A stretch of DNA of 64,000 nucleotides. Source: Mucor racemosus. Lineage: Eukaryota > Mucoromycota > Mucoromycetes > Mucorales > Mucoraceae. This document shows positions 60,467 to 64,000 of the stretch, in pieces. The notes below the pieces were generated by a model. That model saw nothing but the letters and a program-made list of their open reading frames with translations. It ran no database searches and was not told where the DNA came from. Both the position numbers and the translations under genes were made by a program. Positions within the stretch are counted from its first letter, which is position 1; each line of letters begins with the position of its first letter. Where the stretch lies: NCBI GenBank assembly GCA_027405735.1, contig JAPEHQ010000006.1, positions 62,001-126,000 on the forward strand, written 5' to 3'.

Positions 60467-61951
60467 GAATACGCATGCTAACATAAGGGACTAATGGTTT
60501 TAATATAGGTAGCAGTCTATATTAAAGACCGATATTTTTATTTAACCGTATTTTAAGATCGAATATCAATCATTATTTAATACTGTAGTGTTGGACGTAT
60601 ATCTTGATTACAAGATCAAATCAAAGGCAATGATATTTATATTTACTCAATGAGAAGCTAGAAGTAGCTACAAACTCATGAAATTTTCCAGAAAAGTGAT
60701 AAATTTTCAAATGATATAGAAATACAAAAAAAAAAGATCTAATGTTTTGCCTAATAGCCATAGTCTTGATCGTTGTCGTATATTTTCAGGATTGATAAAT
60801 ATTACTTAAAAAAGAATACAATTATAAAAGAATGAGTAATTAATCAGTTCTTCAACTGTATAATAAAAACAAGATATCGTTTATTTAGATGTAAAAGTAT
60901 GGCCTTTTATATTGATTAGACATTGAGATCCTGAGATGTAATTTAAGGCACTATTGAACTATTGGATCTGTTTGATAGTAATCTATGGATTGAAATGGAT
61001 CAATCATAATTTAACCGTTCTTGCAGAGCTTGTGAGTTGTGTTGTTTCAATGCTGCGCTAAATATGCTTGGATGTTGATTTGATAACTACTTGATTGGTT
61101 AACTGCTGGGATGAAATAATGTGGTGTCATAATTGAGGTCCAAGCGTTCTTGGTAATTACTGAATTAAACTTGGTACGCTAGGAGTTTCTTATATCCGAT
61201 ATCAAGACTTGCACTTCAATACATGTCGTAGTCAATAGATTGTAAGATGTATTGATACTGTAGAAGGTGATAATGTATGATACTAGTAGGTGGAATACAA
61301 CAATTGTAGCTATTTTTGGAAACAAATATTTTTACAGCTGACAATCGTAAACTAAAATAGTAAGTTTGAAGAAGGTTGATTTGTTTAAATTTTATGTGTG
61401 ATAAAGTTGCATTTATAACGTTAGATTTGGCTTGCATATAAATTTAAGCAGTAAGTGTTATTTAAGTTTATGCTCGAGCAAAAACCATTGTTGCTATAAA
61501 TATTATAGCTATAAACATATTTACAAATAATATCAATCGTAAATATATTGGCTCTTGCATGTATTGCTCTACATCAGCAACATATTGAAAAATTGAATTA
61601 TTGTCTATAATCTATATTAATAAAAGCAAATGTAATTTAAAAACCCATTATTCCAGTAAAAAAATGCAACAATGGAATTTTGAGAACGACACAATGCTTA
61701 TGTACAAACCAATTTGTGCCCATACAATCAGCTCATTATTATGCTCATGGTCAGATTTTACTATTATGCACAAATAGGGATAATGATATGCTTATGGGCA
61801 ATCCTACTATTATGCAAACATGGGACTAATGTCATGCACACGGACAGAACCTATAATTCTGCACATACAGGCTTTTCGTTGTGCTCGTGTGCAGTTTCTT
61901 TTGTTGTGCCCACCATGTGCGTCTTTTTATCTTTTTAGCCATATTCAGTGG
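60467..61951 (+). repeat. Inverted repeat 2, left arm
   Basis: 1485 bp, mirrored by 62516-64000, also 1485 bp, with no net indel. It contains module S, a complete LTR-A copy and part of module C. Identical 73- and 74-codon ORFs appear in both arms; they are not recognised proteins. Confidence 0.95.
60774..61302 (+). mobile_element. LTR-A solo LTR, 529 bp, in left arm
   Basis: Same length and ends as 40191-40719. Flanks atcgt (60769-60773) and attgt (61303-61307) form a target duplication with one transition. The unoccupied site is seen at about 38100-38118. Confidence 0.85.
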
Positions 61952-62515
61952 TCTTTTATTTTTCTTTGTTGAATAACATTTTTTATACTTCCATATGCTA
62001 GTATTTATTTAATTTCTATTTTGTGTGAAGAATATTGTATTTTTGATGATGCTAATGTACAAAAATTTTATAACATCTTGAATAGAACCCTGTTTTTCCA
62101 TTTACTCTATTCTTATGACGTTTTTTATCATGAGAATGATATTTAATGGGTATAATTATACAGCAAACGCAAATGAAATTTGGTTTATTCAATGATTTTA
62201 ATTTCTTTCTCAAAATAAAACAATTTCTCATGAAACAAGCTTTGTAGCAAAAAGAATTGCACATTACAAAAGTAAATATTATTCAACTTGAACCCTTCAT
62301 AATCTAACGGCTATCGAATTTTTTGTTTATTCCTAGTGCTTTATGGTTATCCAGTACTAATGTAACTATTATATCATTTATTTTAGCGAAAAAATGTTAA
62401 GAAATTTCACCAAACCTAACGCTTTTTGTAATTGATCACTACGGCCGACCTGTGCTCCACAAGATAATTTCGTTGTATCCAGATGGGCTGCACACTATAG
62501 CCTGAGCTGTTATGC
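61952..62515. other. Spacer of inverted repeat 2
   Basis: 564 bp. The part from about 62440 is the rest of module C (starting CACTACGGCCGACC), present only on the right-arm side. The remainder is AT-rich without a gene. Confidence 0.6.
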
Positions 62516-64000
62516 CCACTGAATATGGCTAAAAAGATAAAAAGACGCACATGGTGGGCACAACAAAAGAAACTGCACACGAGCACAACGAAAAGCCTGT
62601 ATGTGCAGAATTATAGGTTCTGTCCGTGTGCATGACATTAGTCCCATGTTTGCATAATAGTAGGATTGCCCATAAGCATATCATTATCCCTATTTGTGCA
62701 TAATAGTAAAATCTGACCATGAGCATAATAATGAGCTGATTGTATGGGCACAAATTGGTTTGTACATAAGCATTGTGTCGTTCTCAAAATTCCATTGTTG
62801 CATTTTTTTACTGGAATAATGGGTTTTTAAATTACATTTGCTTTTATTAATATAGATTATAGACAATAATTCAATTTTTCAATATGTTGCTGATGTAGAG
62901 CAATACATGCAAGAGCCAATATATTTACGATTGATATTATTTGTAAATATGTTTATAGCTATAATATTTATAGCAACAATGGTTTTTGCTCGAGCATAAA
63001 CTTAAATAACACTTACTGCTTAAATTTATATGCAAGCCAAATCTAACGTTATAAATGCAACTTTATCACACATAAAATTTAAACAAATCAACCTTCTTCA
63101 AACTTACTATTTTAGTTTACGATTGTCAGCTGTAAAAATATTTGTTTCCAAAAATAGCTACAATTGTTGTATTCCACCTACTAGTATCATACATTATCAC
63201 CTTCTACAGTATCAATACATCTTACAATCTATTGACTACGACATGTATTGAAGTGCAAGTCTTGATATCGGATATAAGAAACTCCTAGCGTACCAAGTTT
63301 AATTCAGTAATTACCAAGAACGCTTGGACCTCAATTATGACACCACATTATTTCATCCCAGCAGTTAACCAATCAAGTAGTTATCAAATCAACATCCAAG
63401 CATATTTAGCGCAGCATTGAAACAACACAACTCACAAGCTCTGCAAGAACGGTTAAATTATGATTGATCCATTTCAATCCATAGATTACTATCAAACAGA
63501 TCCAATAGTTCAATAGTGCCTTAAATTACATCTCAGGATCTCAATGTCTAATCAATATAAAAGGCCATACTTTTACATCTAAATAAACGATATCTTGTTT
63601 TTATTATACAGTTGAAGAACTGATTAATTACTCATTCTTTTATAATTGTATTCTTTTTTAAGTAATATTTATCAATCCTGAAAATATACGACAACGATCA
63701 AGACTATGGCTATTAGGCAAAACATTAGATCTTTTTTTTTTGTATTTCTATATCATTTGAAAATTTATCACTTTTCTGGAAAATTTCATGAGTTTGTAGC
63801 TACTTCTAGCTTCTCATTGAGTAAATATAAATATCATTGCCTTTGATTTGATCTTGTAATCAAGATATACGTCCAACACTACAGTATTAAATAATGATTG
63901 ATATTCGATCTTAAAATACGGTTAAATAAAAATATCGGTCTTTAATATAGACTGCTACCTATATTAAAACCATTAGTCCCTTATGTTAGCATGCGTATTC
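62516..64000 (-). repeat. Inverted repeat 2, right arm (continues past window)
   Basis: Reverse complement of 60467-61951; the last bases gcatgcgtattc mirror gaatacgcatgc at 60467-60478. The true outer limit is beyond the window. Confidence 0.95.
63165..63693 (-). mobile_element. LTR-A solo LTR in right arm
   Basis: Mirror copy of 60774-61302 at the exactly corresponding position, so the LTR was already in place when the inverted repeat formed. Confidence 0.9.

Noticed and set aside
61714..61938. 74-codon ORF, mirrored at 62529-62753
   Set aside because: Lies in noncoding module C; the frame is broken in the copies at 13.1 and 38.6 kb.

Overview
This is an AT-rich eukaryotic window that reads as a filamentous early-diverging fungus, most likely Mucoromycota/Mucorales. 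The reasons are the short GT-AG introns (about 50-80 nt), a single-gene fungal Pkc1, a CENP-T homologue, a DIRS-type tyrosine-recombinase retrotransposon and the fungal gene set. The species cannot be named from the sequence. I see no tRNA, rRNA or CRISPR.

Gene-bearing parts. 2.7-9.5 kb: protein kinase C (+, 7 exons), then orotidine-5'-phosphate decarboxylase and an Erd1-like EXS-domain protein in tandem on the minus strand. 19.4-28.1 kb: a G-protein alpha subunit, a divergent ribosomal pair (uS4/Rps9 minus, eL21/Rpl21 plus), a mitochondrial LETM1-domain protein, CENP-T, and a small unknown Ser/Thr/Lys-rich protein. 43.7-46.7 kb: a RidA-family protein, Kgd4/MRPS36, and an unrecognised coiled-coil protein. 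49.7-50.7 kb: an Nsr1/nucleolin-like RNA-binding protein. These are housekeeping genes (signalling, pyrimidine synthesis, translation, mitochondria, kinetochore); there is no operon logic.

The rest, more than half the window, is repeat. (1) A composite repeat with recurring modules occurs at about 1-1.3, 12.9-15.6, 16.9-17.6, 33.5-38.8 and 58.2-64 kb. Four copies carry a decayed exon that reads as the C-terminal WD40 part of cytoplasmic dynein intermediate chain, all with the same internal stop. (2) Two very large near-perfect inverted repeats: 33477-37625 (arms about 2.03 kb, 87-bp spacer) and 60467-64000 (arms 1485 bp each, 564-bp spacer, running off the window end). (3) Solo-LTR-like elements bounded by TG..CA with 5-bp target duplications, including nested insertions. 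(4) A 4.5-kb DIRS-like element (52388-56899) with 82-bp inverted terminal repeats and an internal complementary region. It is intact except for one in-frame TGA. It sits inside another repeat family (R4). (5) An 85-bp pogo/mariner-like MITE with TA duplication, and fragments of an unrecognised pseudogene family.

Gene structures were built by reading splice sites by eye. Repeat boundaries given as 'about' are approximate.
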